64,000 nucleotides of DNA from Peristeroidobacter soli (GTDB lineage Bacteria > Pseudomonadota > Gammaproteobacteria > Steroidobacterales > Steroidobacteraceae), in assembly GCF_004138485.1 (NCBI RefSeq), contig NZ_RYEV01000012.1, positions 1-64,000 of the forward strand, in the 5' to 3' direction. Under the pieces are notes generated by a model. The model was not told where the DNA came from. It ran no database searches and was given only the letters and a program-made list of their open reading frames with translations. Position numbers and translations under genes: made by a program. Positions 31,514 to 41,399 of the stretch are shown here, piece after piece; position 1 is the first letter of the stretch; each line of letters opens with the position of its first letter.

Positions 31514-33649
31514 TTAAACCTTCCCGAACCTTTCGCCCTGCCCGATCCAGCGCCGTAACAGCGGCGCTATGTTGGCCTCATTTTCCTCGAGCATCAATTC
31601 CGCCACTTCCTGAACTTTCGGCAGCAAATCCGCGTCTCGAACCAGCTCCGCGACCCGCATCTGCATCAGGCCGGTCTGCTTGGTCCCGAGCAGCTCGCCG
31701 GGCCCGCGCAGTTCCAGGTCGCGGCGGGAAATCTCGAAACCATCATTGGTGGCCCGCATGACGGACAAACGCTCACGTGCCACTTCCGACAGCGGCGTTC
31801 GATACAGCAACACACACGTGCTCTCCGCCGCACCTCGGCCGACGCGGCCGCGCAGCTGATGGAGCTGAGCCAGGCCCATGCGTTCAGCATTCTCGATGAC
31901 CATCAAACTCGCATTCGGCACGTCGACGCCGACCTCGATGACCGTGGTCGCGACCAGCAGATCGATCGCGCCTTCCTTGAAGCGCGCCATGACCGCATCT
32001 TTCTCTTTCGACGACATGCGGCCGTGAACCAGCCCGACCTTCAATTCCTGCAAGGCCTCTGTCAACACGGTCATCGTATCTTCAGCCGCCTGCGCCTCCA
32101 GCTGATCGGACTCCTCGATGAGTGGGCACACCCAATAGGCCTGCCGCTTCTGTCGACACGCATCGCGAATTCTCAACACGACTTCATCGCGACGATTCTC
32201 GGGCAGCGCGACCGTCTTCACCGGCGTGCGCCCGGGCGGCAGCTCGTCGATCACGGATACATCCAGATCGGCGTAGGCCGTCATCGCCAGCGTTCGCGGA
32301 ATCGGCGTGGCGGTCATGATGAGTTGATGTGGATAGCGCCCCGAGGCGAGGCCTTTTTCCCTGAGCAGCAAACGTTGATGGACGCCGAAGCGATGCTGTT
32401 CGTCGACGATGACCAGGCCGAGCCGTCGAAACTCCACTTCCTGTTGGAATAACGCGTGCGTGCCGATCGCGAGCTTCACTTCGCCCGACGCCAGATCCGC
32501 CAACGATCTTGCTCTCGCCGCGGCCGTGCGTTTGCCGGTGATCAACGCTGGATAGAGCTCGAGCGGTTCGAGCCAGTTCGTGAAATTGCGAGCATGTTGC
32601 TCGGCGAGCAATTCGGTCGGCGCCATCACCGCAACTTGAAAGCCCGCTTCAACCGCGCGCAAGGCCGCCATCGCGGCGACCAAGGTCTTACCGCAACCCA
32701 CGTCACCTTGAACCAGACGAAGCATCGGGCTCGACTGCGATAGATCACGCTCGATATCGCGCCACGCCCGCGTCTGCGCGCCGGTCGGTTTGAACGGCAG
32801 TGTGGCGAGGAAACGATCGATCAGCGGCTCGCCGACGGTGAATTGCCAGCCCGGATCGCGCTGAATCTCACGTCGCAGCAGTCGCAAGCTCAGCTGATGA
32901 GCGAGCAGCTCTTCGAAAGCGAGACGACGTTGCATCGGATGCTGGCCGAGCGCCAGCAACTCCAGATCCGCATCCGGCGGCGGGCGATGAACGTACTGAA
33001 GCGCTTCTCTCAGCGGCGGCAGCTGCAATTGCGCGAGCACGGCCGGTGGCACCCAGTCCTGCACACTGCGATTCGCGAATTCTCTCAGCGCCATCGTCGT
33101 GAGCTGACGCAGGCGGCCTTGTTGTACGCCCTCGGTCAACGGATAGATGGGCGTGAGCACATCTTCATTCGTCGCCACCGCATCGCTGGCGACGCGTCGA
33201 TATTCCGGATGAATGATCTCGAGCCCGCTCGGCCCGCGTTTCACTTCACCGAAGCACCGCAGCCGGGTGCCGCGAGTCATTTGCTCGTGCTGAGAGTTGC
33301 TGAAGTGGAAGAAGCGGAGTGTCAGCCAGCCGGAGCCGTCGCCGATTCGGCAGAGCAACTGCCGTCGCCCGCGAAAGGCGATTTCCGCAAGCTGCACTTC
33401 GCCTTCGACGACGGCGCGATCGCCGTGGCTCAACGAACCGATAGGAATGACCTGCGTGCGGTCTTCGTACCGCAGAGGCAACAGGAACAGCAGATCCTGA
33501 ATCGTCGTGATGCCCAGCTTCGCCAGCTTGGCCGCGAGCGCATCACCAACCCCACGCAGCGCCGTGACCGGACGAATCTCCGGCGACATCGCGGCCGCAG
33601 GCACGTCAGCGCCTCGAGGCCGTTTGCTGTTGGAAGGGGAAGGGCTCAT
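31514..33649 (-). CDS. recG: ATP-dependent DNA helicase RecG
   Basis: A 711-residue replication-fork remodelling helicase. The N-terminal wedge/OB domain covers about 65-155 (GDRAVVEGEVQL ... LRCFGEVKRG). The SF2 helicase core has Walker A GDVGCGKT (315-322), motif II DEQH in VIVDEQHRFG, motif III TATPIPRT, and motif VI QLRGRVGRG. The C-terminal part has the RecG TRG region (DGFEISRRDLELRGPGELLGTKQTG). Length is near E. coli RecG (693). The first 20 residues are variable, and Met21 is a possible start. It lies 12 bp before the extended ubiA, and a repeat element separates it from ridA upstream. Confidence 0.96.
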   Translation of the reverse strand: MSPSPSNSKRPRGADVPAAAMSPEIRPVTALRGVGDALAAKLAKLGITTIQDLLFLLPLRYEDRTQVIPIGSLSHGDRAVVEGEVQLAEIAFRGRRQLLCRIGDGSGWLTLRFFHFSNSQHEQMTRGTRLRCFGEVKRGPSGLEIIHPEYRRVASDAVATNEDVLTPIYPLTEGVQQGRLRQLTTMALREFANRSVQDWVPPAVLAQLQLPPLREALQYVHRPPPDADLELLALGQHPMQRRLAFEELLAHQLSLRLLRREIQRDPGWQFTVGEPLIDRFLATLPFKPTGAQTRAWRDIERDLSQSSPMLRLVQGDVGCGKTLVAAMAALRAVEAGFQVAVMAPTELLAEQHARNFTNWLEPLELYPALITGKRTAAARARSLADLASGEVKLAIGTHALFQQEVEFRRLGLVIVDEQHRFGVHQRLLLREKGLASGRYPHQLIMTATPIPRTLAMTAYADLDVSVIDELPPGRTPVKTVALPENRRDEVVLRIRDACRQKRQAYWVCPLIEESDQLEAQAAEDTMTVLTEALQELKVGLVHGRMSSKEKDAVMARFKEGAIDLLVATTVIEVGVDVPNASLMVIENAERMGLAQLHQLRGRVGRGAAESTCVLLYRTPLSEVARERLSVMRATNDGFEISRRDLELRGPGELLGTKQTGLMQMRVAELVRDADLLPKVQEVAELMLEENEANIAPLLRRWIGQGERFGKV

Positions 33650-33771
33650 TCACTGCAAGTGTACGGTAGCTGCAGTTCTCGCCGAAGAGGACCAAGAGGT
33701 TTTCCACGAGGGAGGAAGTTGTCACCGACATTTCAGCGGTGGCCGTTACCGCCAACACATCGGCGGTGGCC

Positions 33772-34015
33772 GTCGGGGGGAAGTGTTCTCCCGGCAATTG
33801 GATCCGTCCAGGGATGGCGGTCCTATAGCAGCCACAAGGGCTCGGCGGGGCCTTTCGGCGAAGCACGGCTTCGCTCCGCCGAGCGGGTGTACATGGATGT
33901 GCACCCTGGGCTTGCCCGGAGCAGGACTGAGCAGGGCAATGTGCAGCAGGGCGCCCGCGACAGCGAAGCGTGCGCAGGCGTGTGTCGCGGTGCCGGGAGA
34001 ACACTTCCCCCCGAC
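33772..34015. repeat. 244-bp inverted-repeat (MITE-like) element between ridA and recG
   Basis: A perfect 25-bp inverted repeat (33772-33796 and 33991-34015) bounds 244 bp without a credible gene. Inside are further hairpins: a 9-bp stem (33840-33848/33876-33884) holding a nested 7-bp stem with a 3-base loop (33858-33874), a 10-bp stem around gg (33885-33906), and an 8-bp stem (33955-33962/33983-33990). The rest of the 392-bp gap (33650-34041) has only gcggtggccgt repeated at 33735 and 33763. No target-site duplication or transposase is visible. It resembles a small non-autonomous element or structured dispersed repeat; which of these it is cannot be settled here. Confidence 0.75.
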
Positions 34016-34041
34016 AGTCGCCGCGAGCCACTGACGCCTTC

Positions 34042-34425
34042 TTAGTCGAGCTCGACGATACAGTCGATCTCAACGTTCGCATTCTTAGGCAGAGCAGCTA
34101 CCTGCACCGTCACGCGAGATGGATACGGCTCCGAGAAATACTCCGCCATGATCTTGTTCAACGTCGGGAAGATGCCGAAGTCGAGGATGAACACAGTCGC
34201 GCGCGTGACCTGCGAGAAGTTGCCGCCGGCCGCGGTGACGATGGCTTTCAGGTTGTCGAACACGCGACGGATCTCGACTTCGATCGAGCTGTTCTGCAGT
34301 TCGCCGGTGGTCGGATCGAGCGCGATCTGGCCGGACACGTAGACGGTCTTGCCGACCTTCACGGCCTGAGAATAGGTGCCGATGGCCTTGGGAGCGTTCG
34401 GAGTCGAAATGATTTCGCGCGCCAT
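34042..34425 (-). CDS. ridA: RidA/YjgF/YER057c family enamine/imine deaminase
   Basis: A 127-residue cytosolic protein that hydrolyses reactive enamines and imines, such as 2-aminoacrylate, released by PLP enzymes. The substrate-binding Arg is in YPSRVTVQVAALPKNA, and the conserved Glu is in VEIDCIVEL. Gly-rich and YVSGQIALDP segments match RidA. Length is exactly typical (E. coli RidA is 128). It follows spoT by 36 bp, the conserved spoT-ridA-recG arrangement. Confidence 0.95.
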   Translation of the reverse strand: MAREIISTPNAPKAIGTYSQAVKVGKTVYVSGQIALDPTTGELQNSSIEVEIRRVFDNLKAIVTAAGGNFSQVTRATVFILDFGIFPTLNKIMAEYFSEPYPSRVTVQVAALPKNANVEIDCIVELD

Positions 34426-34461
34426 GATGAAACCAACCGTTGCTGACGAGGAGCGAGGATG

Positions 34462-36633
34462 TTACGCGATGACGCGCGTTACGCGGAGCACTTCCGGCAT
34501 CTTGCGCAGGTTCTTGATCACGTGCGCCAGGTGCTTACGGTCGCGGACCTGCAGATCGAAGATCAGCGTCGACGCGTCGCCGTCGCGCTCGTCGACCGCG
34601 ACGTGTTCGATGTTGGTCTCGGTCGTCGCGATATTCGAGGCAATCGCCGCGAGCACACCCATGCGATTCGCCACGTCGATGCGCACTTCCACATTGAACA
34701 GGCGATCCACGTCGGAGCGCCATGTGACCGTGAGCCACTTGTCCGGCTGCTTGCGATAGTTGCGTAGATTGCCGCACGCCTCGCGATGGATCACGACGCC
34801 ACGGCCGCTCGACAGGTAGGCCATGATCGGATCGTTCGGGATCGGGAAACAGCAGCGCGCATAACTGACCACCATGCCTTCGGTGCCGGCGATCGCAAGC
34901 GGCTCGGCTTGCGTGGTCGGTTCCGTTGGCGAAGTGCCATCCGCAGGCAACAAGCGACGTGCGACCAGGGCGGCCAACCGTTCGCCGAGGCCGATCTTCT
35001 CGAACAGCTCGTCCGGCGTCTTGAGATTGAGCTCCACGGCCGCCGCCTGCAGGCGCTCCTCGGGGATCTTCTTCAGCACCAGCGACAGGTCCTGCAGCGC
35101 CTGGCTCAGCATGCGCTTGCCCAGCTCGATCGCCTCGCCGTGCTTCAAGCCCTTCAAGTAGTGACGAATCGCCGCGCGCGCCTTCGCGGTCACGACGAAG
35201 TTCACCCAGGCGGGATTCGGTGTCGCGCCCTTCGCGGTGATGATCTCCACCGTCTGACCGTTACGCAGCGGGGTGCGTAGAGGCACGAGGCGTCGATCCA
35301 CTTTCGCGGCCACGCAGTGATTGCCGATGTCCGTGTGCACGGAATAGGCGAAGTCCACCGCAGTGGCATTGCGCGGCAAGCGACGGATCTCGCCGCGCGG
35401 CGTGAACACGTACACCTTGTCCGGGAACAGGTCGAGCTTGACGCTCTCCATGAATTCCTCGGCCGAGTTGCCGCTATGGGGCATCTCCATCAGGTGCTGT
35501 AGCCACTCACTTGCGCGATCGCGATACGCGCGACCCGCGTCGGAGGAATCCTCGCCGGTCTTGTATTGCCAATGCGCGGCGATGCCCGACTCGGCGATGC
35601 GATGCATGTCCTCGGTGCGGATCTGCACTTCGATGGGCATGCCGTTCGGGCCGAACAGCGTCGTATGCAGCGACTGATAGCCGTTGATGCGCGGGATCGC
35701 GATGTAGTCCTTGAAGCGTCCCGGCATCGGTCGATACAAGCCGTGCACGACACCGAGCGCGCGATAACAGGTATCGATCGAGTCCACGACGATACGGAAG
35801 CCGAACATGTCGACGATGGACGCCAGCGGCACGCGCTTACGACGCATCTTCTGATAGATGCTGTAGAGATGTTTCTCGCGGCCCTCGACGCGGCCCTTCA
35901 CCTGCGCCTTCTCGAGCGCGGTGCGCACGTTGTCTGCGATCTTGCCGACGAACTGCTTCTGATTGCCGCGCGCTTTCTTCAGCGCCTTTTCGATGATGCG
36001 ATAACGGCCCGGGTACAGCGCCTTGAAACCGAGCTCTTCCAGCTCGGACTTCACGGTGTGAATGCCGAGGCGATTGGCGATCGGCGCGTAGATCTCGAGT
36101 GTCTCGCGGGCGACGGTGCGGCGTTTGGCCGGCGGCACCGAGCCGAGCGTGCGCATGTTGTGCGTGCGGTCGGCGAGCTTGACCATGATCACGCGAATGT
36201 CGCGGACCATGGCGAGCAGCATCTTGCGGAAGCTCTCGGCCTGCGCCTCGGCGCGCGAGCGAAACTGAATGTGATCCAGCTTCGAGACGCCATCGACCAG
36301 TTCCGCGACATCGGCGCCGAAGCGCTCGGCGATATCGTCCTTGGCCGTGGGCGTGTCCTCGATCACGTCGTGCAGGATGGCGGCGACGATGGTCGGCGCA
36401 TCCATGTGCAGGTCGGCGAGGATGTGAGCGACCGCGACCGGATGCGCGATGTAGGGCTCGCCGCTCAGGCGCTTTTGGCCCTCGTGGGCCTCGGCGCCGA
36501 ATTCGTAAGCGTCGCGGATCCGGTCGACCTGCGCGGGCGGCAGGTAGGTCTCCAGCTTATTGAGCAGCTGGTTGACCCCTATCGAGCGTCTTCCGGTAGG
36601 TAACAGGTTGAGGATGGAAGACGCGTAGTCCAT
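34462..36633 (-). CDS. spoT: Bifunctional (p)ppGpp synthetase/hydrolase SpoT
   Basis: A 723-residue RelA/SpoT homologue. The hydrolase HD domain is complete: His64 in YIAHPV, His88-Asp89 with Glu92-Asp93 in HDVIEDTP, and the KLADRTHNMRTL motif. The synthetase domain carries GREKHLYSIYQKM, the RFKDYIAIPRINGYQSLHT G-loop region and EVQIRT. TGS (VYVFTPRGEIRRLP...) and C-terminal ACT domains follow. With an intact HD it should be bifunctional rather than RelA-like. It lies 31 bp after rpoZ, the usual operon. Confidence 0.97.
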   Translation of the reverse strand: MDYASSILNLLPTGRRSIGVNQLLNKLETYLPPAQVDRIRDAYEFGAEAHEGQKRLSGEPYIAHPVAVAHILADLHMDAPTIVAAILHDVIEDTPTAKDDIAERFGADVAELVDGVSKLDHIQFRSRAEAQAESFRKMLLAMVRDIRVIMVKLADRTHNMRTLGSVPPAKRRTVARETLEIYAPIANRLGIHTVKSELEELGFKALYPGRYRIIEKALKKARGNQKQFVGKIADNVRTALEKAQVKGRVEGREKHLYSIYQKMRRKRVPLASIVDMFGFRIVVDSIDTCYRALGVVHGLYRPMPGRFKDYIAIPRINGYQSLHTTLFGPNGMPIEVQIRTEDMHRIAESGIAAHWQYKTGEDSSDAGRAYRDRASEWLQHLMEMPHSGNSAEEFMESVKLDLFPDKVYVFTPRGEIRRLPRNATAVDFAYSVHTDIGNHCVAAKVDRRLVPLRTPLRNGQTVEIITAKGATPNPAWVNFVVTAKARAAIRHYLKGLKHGEAIELGKRMLSQALQDLSLVLKKIPEERLQAAAVELNLKTPDELFEKIGLGERLAALVARRLLPADGTSPTEPTTQAEPLAIAGTEGMVVSYARCCFPIPNDPIMAYLSSGRGVVIHREACGNLRNYRKQPDKWLTVTWRSDVDRLFNVEVRIDVANRMGVLAAIASNIATTETNIEHVAVDERDGDASTLIFDLQVRDRKHLAHVIKNLRKMPEVLRVTRVIA

Positions 36634-36664
36634 AGGCTAAAGCTGGGGACTTTCGAGCGCGACG

Positions 36665-36955
36665 TCAATCTCCGAGGCCGAGATGAGGGGCACGCAGCTC
36701 GCCCGACATGCCGTTCATGTCCGGCTCGGGCATCAGTTCCGGCTGCGGGCGCTGCTCGGCTTCCTCGAGGATCTCGGGACCGATGTGGCCGGCGGCGATT
36801 TCGCGCAGGGCGACCACAGTCGGTTTGTCGTTCTCCCACTCCACCGTCGCCTCGGCGCCGTTGGCCAGCTTGCGGGCGCGGCGGGCGGCCACCAGCACCA
36901 GCTGGAACAGGTTCGGGATGTTGTGGAGCGAGTCTTCGACGGTAATACGGGCCAT
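36665..36955 (-). CDS. rpoZ: RNA polymerase omega subunit
   Basis: A 96-residue subunit that binds beta-prime and assists RNA polymerase assembly and ppGpp response. The N-terminus [30 protein letters not shown] is the family signature, followed by the [15 protein letters not shown] segment. In the usual gammaproteobacterial order it follows gmk; here no gmk is present and the next gene upstream is divergent. Start is the ATG at 36955. Confidence 0.96.
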   Translation of the reverse strand: MARITVEDSLHNIPNLFQLVLVAARRARKLANGAEATVEWENDKPTVVALREIAAGHIGPEILEEAEQRPQPELMPEPDMNGMSGELRAPHLGLGD

Positions 36956-37117
36956 GAAAACCTCTGGCGAACACGCAAAACTGGGGGGATTGAGGGGCAG
37001 TATACCGCCAGGCAGTGCCCGAAACAGTCCTTTCGGGTACCATACCGCGCCCCGCCGGCCGGGGTCCCTAAGATTTTCTGGCAACAGTACGCCGGTAAGA
37101 AGCGGAGAGAGTGGGTT

Positions 37118-37750
37118 ATGACGTTTCGATTGAGCCCGGTAACGGTCATCGGTCTGGGCTTGCTTGCTGCTGTGTCCGCGTCGACCGCGAGCGCGGCAGA
37201 CGCCGCCAAGGGCAAAGTTCTGGCCTATACCTGCCATGGTTGCCATGGCGTGCCGGACTATAAGAACGCGTACCCCAACTATCGTGTGCCAAAACTGGGC
37301 GGCCAGAACGAGGCATACCTGGTCAGTGCGCTGAATGCCTATGCCAAGGGCGAGCGTCCGCATCCCACCATGCACGCGCAGGCCGCGACGCTGACCGATG
37401 AAGAGAAGGCCGATATCGCCGCGTTCCTGCACGGGGACGGCGGCATTCCGAGCAAGGAAGTCGTCGGCACGCCGCCGCCGGCCACGCAGACCTGCGTCGC
37501 CTGCCACGGCGCGGACGGCAACAAGACGGTCGCTCCGGACTATCCGAAGCTGGCCAGCCAGCCGGCCGATTACATCGTGCACGCGCTCAAGGACTACAAG
37601 AGCGGCAAGCGCAAGAATCCGATCATGGCCGGCATCATCAGCGGCGTGGACGAAAAGGATTTCCAGGCCCTGGCCGACTTCTTCTCCAAGCAGCAGGCAC
37701 TGTGCACCACCGATCAGATCCGCAAGACCGGCAAGTGCCAGACCGAGTAA
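37118..37750 (+). CDS. Dihaem cytochrome c4-like protein
   Basis: A 210-residue periplasmic protein with a signal peptide (cleavage after about residue 26, ASA). Two class I cytochrome c domains carry haem motifs CHGCH (39-43) and CVACH (126-130); distal Met candidates are in HPTMHAQA and NPIMAGII. The two-domain size and layout fit cytochrome c4, which carries electrons from the bc1 complex to terminal oxidases. With two cytochrome oxidases in the window it is a reasonable electron donor to one or both, which is inference. It is divergent from rpoZ and 57 bp before the oxidoreductase gene. Confidence 0.9.
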   Translation: MTFRLSPVTVIGLGLLAAVSASTASAADAAKGKVLAYTCHGCHGVPDYKNAYPNYRVPKLGGQNEAYLVSALNAYAKGERPHPTMHAQAATLTDEEKADIAAFLHGDGGIPSKEVVGTPPPATQTCVACHGADGNKTVAPDYPKLASQPADYIVHALKDYKSGKRKNPIMAGIISGVDEKDFQALADFFSKQQALCTTDQIRKTGKCQTE

Positions 37751-37807
37751 GCGTAGGCTTGCCGGGTTGATTCTTTCGATTTGACGAGCGCGCGGAGGCC
37801 GCCGGTT

Positions 37808-38800
37808 ATGCAGAGCTTTCGCGCGTTTCGCATTCATCAGGAAGGCGGCAAGATCGTTTCTAGAATGGAGACGATCGGCCTGAACGACCTTGCCGAGGGT
37901 GAGGTCGTCGTCAAAGTCCGCTACTCCACCATCAACTACAAAGACGCGCTCGCCGCGACCGGCGCCGGCAAGATCCTGCGGCGTTATCCGCTGGTCGGCG
38001 GCATCGATCTGTCGGGCGAGGTGGTCTCTTCCAGCGATCCGCAGTTTCAGCCCGGCCAGAAAGTGCTGGTCACGGGCAGCGAGCTGTCCGAGACGCGCGA
38101 TGGCGGTTACGCCGAGTACGCCCGCTTGAAAAGCGATTCGGTGGTGCCGATTCCTGCCGGATTGGATGAGTTCCAGGCCATGGCGCTCGGCACCGCGGGT
38201 TACACCGCCGCGCTCGCCATTCATCGCATGGAACAGAACGGACAAACGCCGGAGGGCGGCGAGATCGTTGTAACAGGCGCGACGGGTGGCGTCGGCAGCA
38301 TCGCCGTCGACATGCTGGCTGCGCGCGGCTACGAGGTCGTTGCCGTTACAGGCAAGCAATCTTCCGTCGACTACTTGCAGCGGATCGGCGCCGCGCGCGT
38401 GCTGCTCAGAGATCAAATCGACACTGGCAAGCGCCCATTGGAAGAAGCGCAGTTCGCCGGCGCCATCGACAACGTCGGCGGCGAATTGCTCACCTGGCTG
38501 ACGCGCACGGTCAAATTCTGGGGCAACATCGCCAGCATCGGTCTGGCCGCCAGCCCCGAGCTGAAGACCACCGTCATGCCGTTCATCTTGCGCGGAGTGA
38601 ATTTGCTCGGCATCAACTCTGTATACACGCCGCGACCGCTGCGTTTGCAGGTGTGGCAGCGGCTCGCGACCGATCTGAAGCCGCGGCATCTCGACAGCAT
38701 CGTGACCAGCACGATCCCGTTCGAGCAACTGCCGGGCGCGTTCGACGCTTACTTGAAAGCGGGTGTGACCGGTCGCACCGTCGTGCGCATCGCGGGCTGA
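37808..38800 (+). CDS. acuI: Acrylyl-CoA reductase-type quinone oxidoreductase (YhdH/AcuI)
   Basis: A 330-residue medium-chain dehydrogenase/reductase without structural zinc. The N-terminal catalytic half contains [20 protein letters not shown], typical of YhdH/AcuI. The Rossmann half has [17 protein letters not shown] for NADPH. AcuI reduces acrylyl-CoA to propionyl-CoA, detoxifying acrylate from DMSP breakdown and related routes. Assignment to this subfamily is good; its true substrate here is unknown. It lies 10 bp before rsmG. Confidence 0.88.
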   Translation: MQSFRAFRIHQEGGKIVSRMETIGLNDLAEGEVVVKVRYSTINYKDALAATGAGKILRRYPLVGGIDLSGEVVSSSDPQFQPGQKVLVTGSELSETRDGGYAEYARLKSDSVVPIPAGLDEFQAMALGTAGYTAALAIHRMEQNGQTPEGGEIVVTGATGGVGSIAVDMLAARGYEVVAVTGKQSSVDYLQRIGAARVLLRDQIDTGKRPLEEAQFAGAIDNVGGELLTWLTRTVKFWGNIASIGLAASPELKTTVMPFILRGVNLLGINSVYTPRPLRLQVWQRLATDLKPRHLDSIVTSTIPFEQLPGAFDAYLKAGVTGRTVVRIAG

Positions 38801-38810
38801 GCGGCGGCGC

Positions 38811-39443
38811 ATGAGCGATCCCACTCTCATTGCCGGTGCGGCTCAGCTGGGTATCGAGCTGAGCGAGCTTCAGGCGCAACAGCTGATCCGTCTGCTCGAC
38901 GAGCTGGACGACTGGAATCAGCGCATGAATTTGACCGCGATCAAAGAGCGCGGCGCGCAGATCACCAAGCATTTGCTGGACAGCCTGTCCGTGCAGCCGT
39001 TCGTGCAGGGCGAGCGGGTGCTCGATGTAGGCACCGGCGCGGGTTTTCCCGGCATGCCGCTGGCGATCGTGAATCCCACCAAGCAGTTCGTGCTGCTGGA
39101 CTCCACCGCCAAGAAGCTCAAGTTCATAGATCACACCGCTGGGTTGCTGGAGTTGCCCAATGTGCAAACCGTGCATACCCGAGCGGAAAATTTCCGCCCG
39201 GCGCAACGATTCGATATCGTGTTGTCGCGCGCCGTCGGCCCGGTAGAGCAATTCGTGAAATGGGCCGGCCATCTGGTTGTCGGCGGCGGGCGACTGCTGG
39301 CGATGAAGGGCCGGCACCCCGAGGCCGAGCTCGGCAAGTTGCCCAGTGGCTGGAAACTCGCGGCGGTCCATCGACTTAACGTGCCCACTCTGGACGAAGA
39401 GCGGCATCTTGTGGAAATCTGCCGCAGCCACGACCGGCCCTAG
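38811..39443 (+). CDS. rsmG: 16S rRNA (guanine527-N7)-methyltransferase RsmG
   Basis: A 210-residue SAM-dependent methyltransferase modifying G527 of 16S rRNA. The SAM motif is [18 protein letters not shown] (about 68-86). The family stretches [22 protein letters not shown] and [11 protein letters not shown] are present. Its position before parA-parB is the widespread arrangement near the chromosome origin. Loss of RsmG is known to give low-level streptomycin resistance in several bacteria. Confidence 0.96.
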   Translation: MSDPTLIAGAAQLGIELSELQAQQLIRLLDELDDWNQRMNLTAIKERGAQITKHLLDSLSVQPFVQGERVLDVGTGAGFPGMPLAIVNPTKQFVLLDSTAKKLKFIDHTAGLLELPNVQTVHTRAENFRPAQRFDIVLSRAVGPVEQFVKWAGHLVVGGGRLLAMKGRHPEAELGKLPSGWKLAAVHRLNVPTLDEERHLVEICRSHDRP

Positions 39444-39540
39444 CGCTGCGACCTGGCGTTCCTGCCCTCGAGTTCAGTAGCAGAATCAGCGTTGTGCCGA
39501 TTGCGTGACTCACTAACGGACTGGTCCCATTCAAACATCC

Positions 39541-40350
39541 ATGCATCGCATTCTCGCCATCACCAACCAGAAAGGCGGCGTCGGCAAGACCACGACGAGC
39601 GTCAATCTGGCCGCATCGCTGGCGGCGACCAAGCGGCGCGTGCTGTTGATCGATATCGATCCGCAGGGCAATGCCACCATGGGCTGCGGCATCGACAAGC
39701 GCGCCGTAGAGCGGTCAACGACCGATGTGCTGCTCGGTGAGAGCGATGCGGCGTCGGCGATGCTGCCGGTGGAGTACGCGGATTTCAAAGTGATGCCGGC
39801 CAACCAGGATCTGGTGGCGGCCGACGTCGAGATGATGGGCAAGCCCGGTTGCGAGTCCCGCCTGCGGGACGCCCTGCAGCCGGTCATGGATCAGTTCGAC
39901 ATCGTGCTGATCGATTGCCCGCCGGCGCTGAACATGCTGACGGTGAACGCACTGGTCGCGGCCGAAGGCGTGCTGATCCCGATGCAATGTGAGTATTACG
40001 CGCTGGAGGGGCTCACCGCTTTGGTCAACACGATCGAACAGATCAAGGCCGGTCCCAATCCCAAGCTCGAGATCGGCGGCATCCTGCGCACCATGTACGA
40101 CCCGCGTAACAATCTGGCGAACGAAGTGTCGGCGCAGCTGATCGAGCACTTCGGCGACAAGGTGTTCCGCTCCATCATTCCCCGCAACGTGCGGCTCGCG
40201 GAAGCCCCCAGCTTCGGCAAGCCGGCATTGCACTACGATAAAGAATCGCGCGGCGCGCTCGCCTATCTGGCGCTGGCCGGCGAAATGATTCGTCGAGAGG
40301 AAGAAACATTCAATGTGGCGCCGCCTGCCGCTAACGCGGTCGCGTCATAG
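39541..40350 (+). CDS. parA: Chromosome partitioning ATPase ParA (Soj)
   Basis: A 269-residue deviant-Walker ATPase that moves ParB-parS complexes and the origin region. The Walker A is KGGVGKTTTS (11-20), with the switch DIDPQGNATMG and the VLIDCPPALN motif. The absence of an N-terminal HTH marks the chromosomal Soj class. It is followed by parB 9 bp downstream. No parS-like palindrome was recognised in this window by eye. Confidence 0.96.
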   Translation: MHRILAITNQKGGVGKTTTSVNLAASLAATKRRVLLIDIDPQGNATMGCGIDKRAVERSTTDVLLGESDAASAMLPVEYADFKVMPANQDLVAADVEMMGKPGCESRLRDALQPVMDQFDIVLIDCPPALNMLTVNALVAAEGVLIPMQCEYYALEGLTALVNTIEQIKAGPNPKLEIGGILRTMYDPRNNLANEVSAQLIEHFGDKVFRSIIPRNVRLAEAPSFGKPALHYDKESRGALAYLALAGEMIRREEETFNVAPPAANAVAS

Positions 40351-40359
40351 TGACGAACC

Positions 40360-41307
40360 ATGACAATGGCGACTAAACAACCCCGTCTCAGCCGTGGGCT
40401 CGGTGCCCTGCTCGGGCAGCCCGCCGCGGCGGCTGTGTCTCCCGCTACCGCTGCCGTGGTGACGGCGCTACGTCCGGTCGATGAGGAGTTGCGCAAACTG
40501 CCGGTGGATTTGTTACAGCGGGGCAAGTACCAGCCGCGTATCGATCTGCGGCAGGAAACATTGCAGGAGCTGGCCGATTCGATCAAAGCGCAAGGCGTGG
40601 TGCAGCCCATCGTCGTGCGTCCGATCAATGCCGATGGGTCGTACGCAAACAATCCGTCCGACAACCCGGCCGAGCAGCATTACGAAATCATCGCCGGCGA
40701 GCGTCGCTGGCGCGCGGCGCAGCTCGCGGGCCTGCATGAGATTCCGGCGGTCATTCGCCGCGTGCCCGATGAAGCCGCCATCGCCATGGCGCTCATCGAA
40801 AACATCCAGCGCGAAAATCTGAATGCGATGGAAGAGGCGCGCGCCCTGCAACGCCTGATCACTGAATTCGAGATGACGCATGCGACGGCGGCCGAAGCCG
40901 TCGGTCGTTCGCGCTCCGCGGTGAGCAATCTCCTGCGCCTGCTCGAGCTGGGCGAAGACGCGAGCAGGCTGGTCGAGCATCGCGAGCTGGACATGGGTCA
41001 TGCGCGCGCGTTGCTCACGATCGAAAACAAACGTCAGCAGGCCGAGCTGGCCTCGCAGGTCGCGAAGCAGAAGCTGTCGGTTCGTGAGACCGAAGCGCTG
41101 GTGAAACGATTGGCGTCGCAGCCGGCGGCGAGCTCGCATGAAGCCGCGTCGCGACCCGATCCGAATATCCGCAAACTGGAGGCGGACCTGAGCGAGAAGC
41201 TCGGCGCCAAAGTGCAGGTCCAGCATGCCTCCTCCGGCAAGGGCAAGCTGGTGATCAGCTATCACACGCTGGAAGAGCTCGACGGCATTCTCGAGCACAT
41301 CCGCTAG
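40360..41307 (+). CDS. parB: Chromosome partitioning protein ParB (Spo0J)
   Basis: A 315-residue CTPase and parS-binding protein. The start LSRGLGALLG is typical. The CTP-binding region includes QPIVVRP and GERRWRAAQLAG. The central HTH has RSRSAVSNLLRLLEL, followed by a C-terminal dimer domain ending in YHTLEELDGILEHI. Together with parA and the nearby rsmG it indicates an origin-proximal chromosomal locus. Confidence 0.96.
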   Translation: MTMATKQPRLSRGLGALLGQPAAAAVSPATAAVVTALRPVDEELRKLPVDLLQRGKYQPRIDLRQETLQELADSIKAQGVVQPIVVRPINADGSYANNPSDNPAEQHYEIIAGERRWRAAQLAGLHEIPAVIRRVPDEAAIAMALIENIQRENLNAMEEARALQRLITEFEMTHATAAEAVGRSRSAVSNLLRLLELGEDASRLVEHRELDMGHARALLTIENKRQQAELASQVAKQKLSVRETEALVKRLASQPAASSHEAASRPDPNIRKLEADLSEKLGAKVQVQHASSGKGKLVISYHTLEELDGILEHIR

Positions 41308-41399
41308 GGTCGGAGCCCGCTCAAGCCCGCCAACGCAGTACCAGGTAAGGTCATGATTCGGCGTTTCAGGGAAGTCTGCTGGCCGGAGGTCCGTTCAAG

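Noticed and set aside
33606-34082. Minus-strand frame of 158 codons through the ridA-recG gap
   Set aside because: It runs through the hairpins and both inverted-repeat arms, is Arg/Pro-rich, and overlaps the ridA 3' end; it is best explained by the structured repeat.
36665-38830. A 721-codon frame on the minus strand across the cytochrome c4 and acuI genes
   Set aside because: Only its last 96 codons are real (rpoZ). The rest is the antisense of two well-recognised genes and gives a His/Arg-rich composition with no family pattern.
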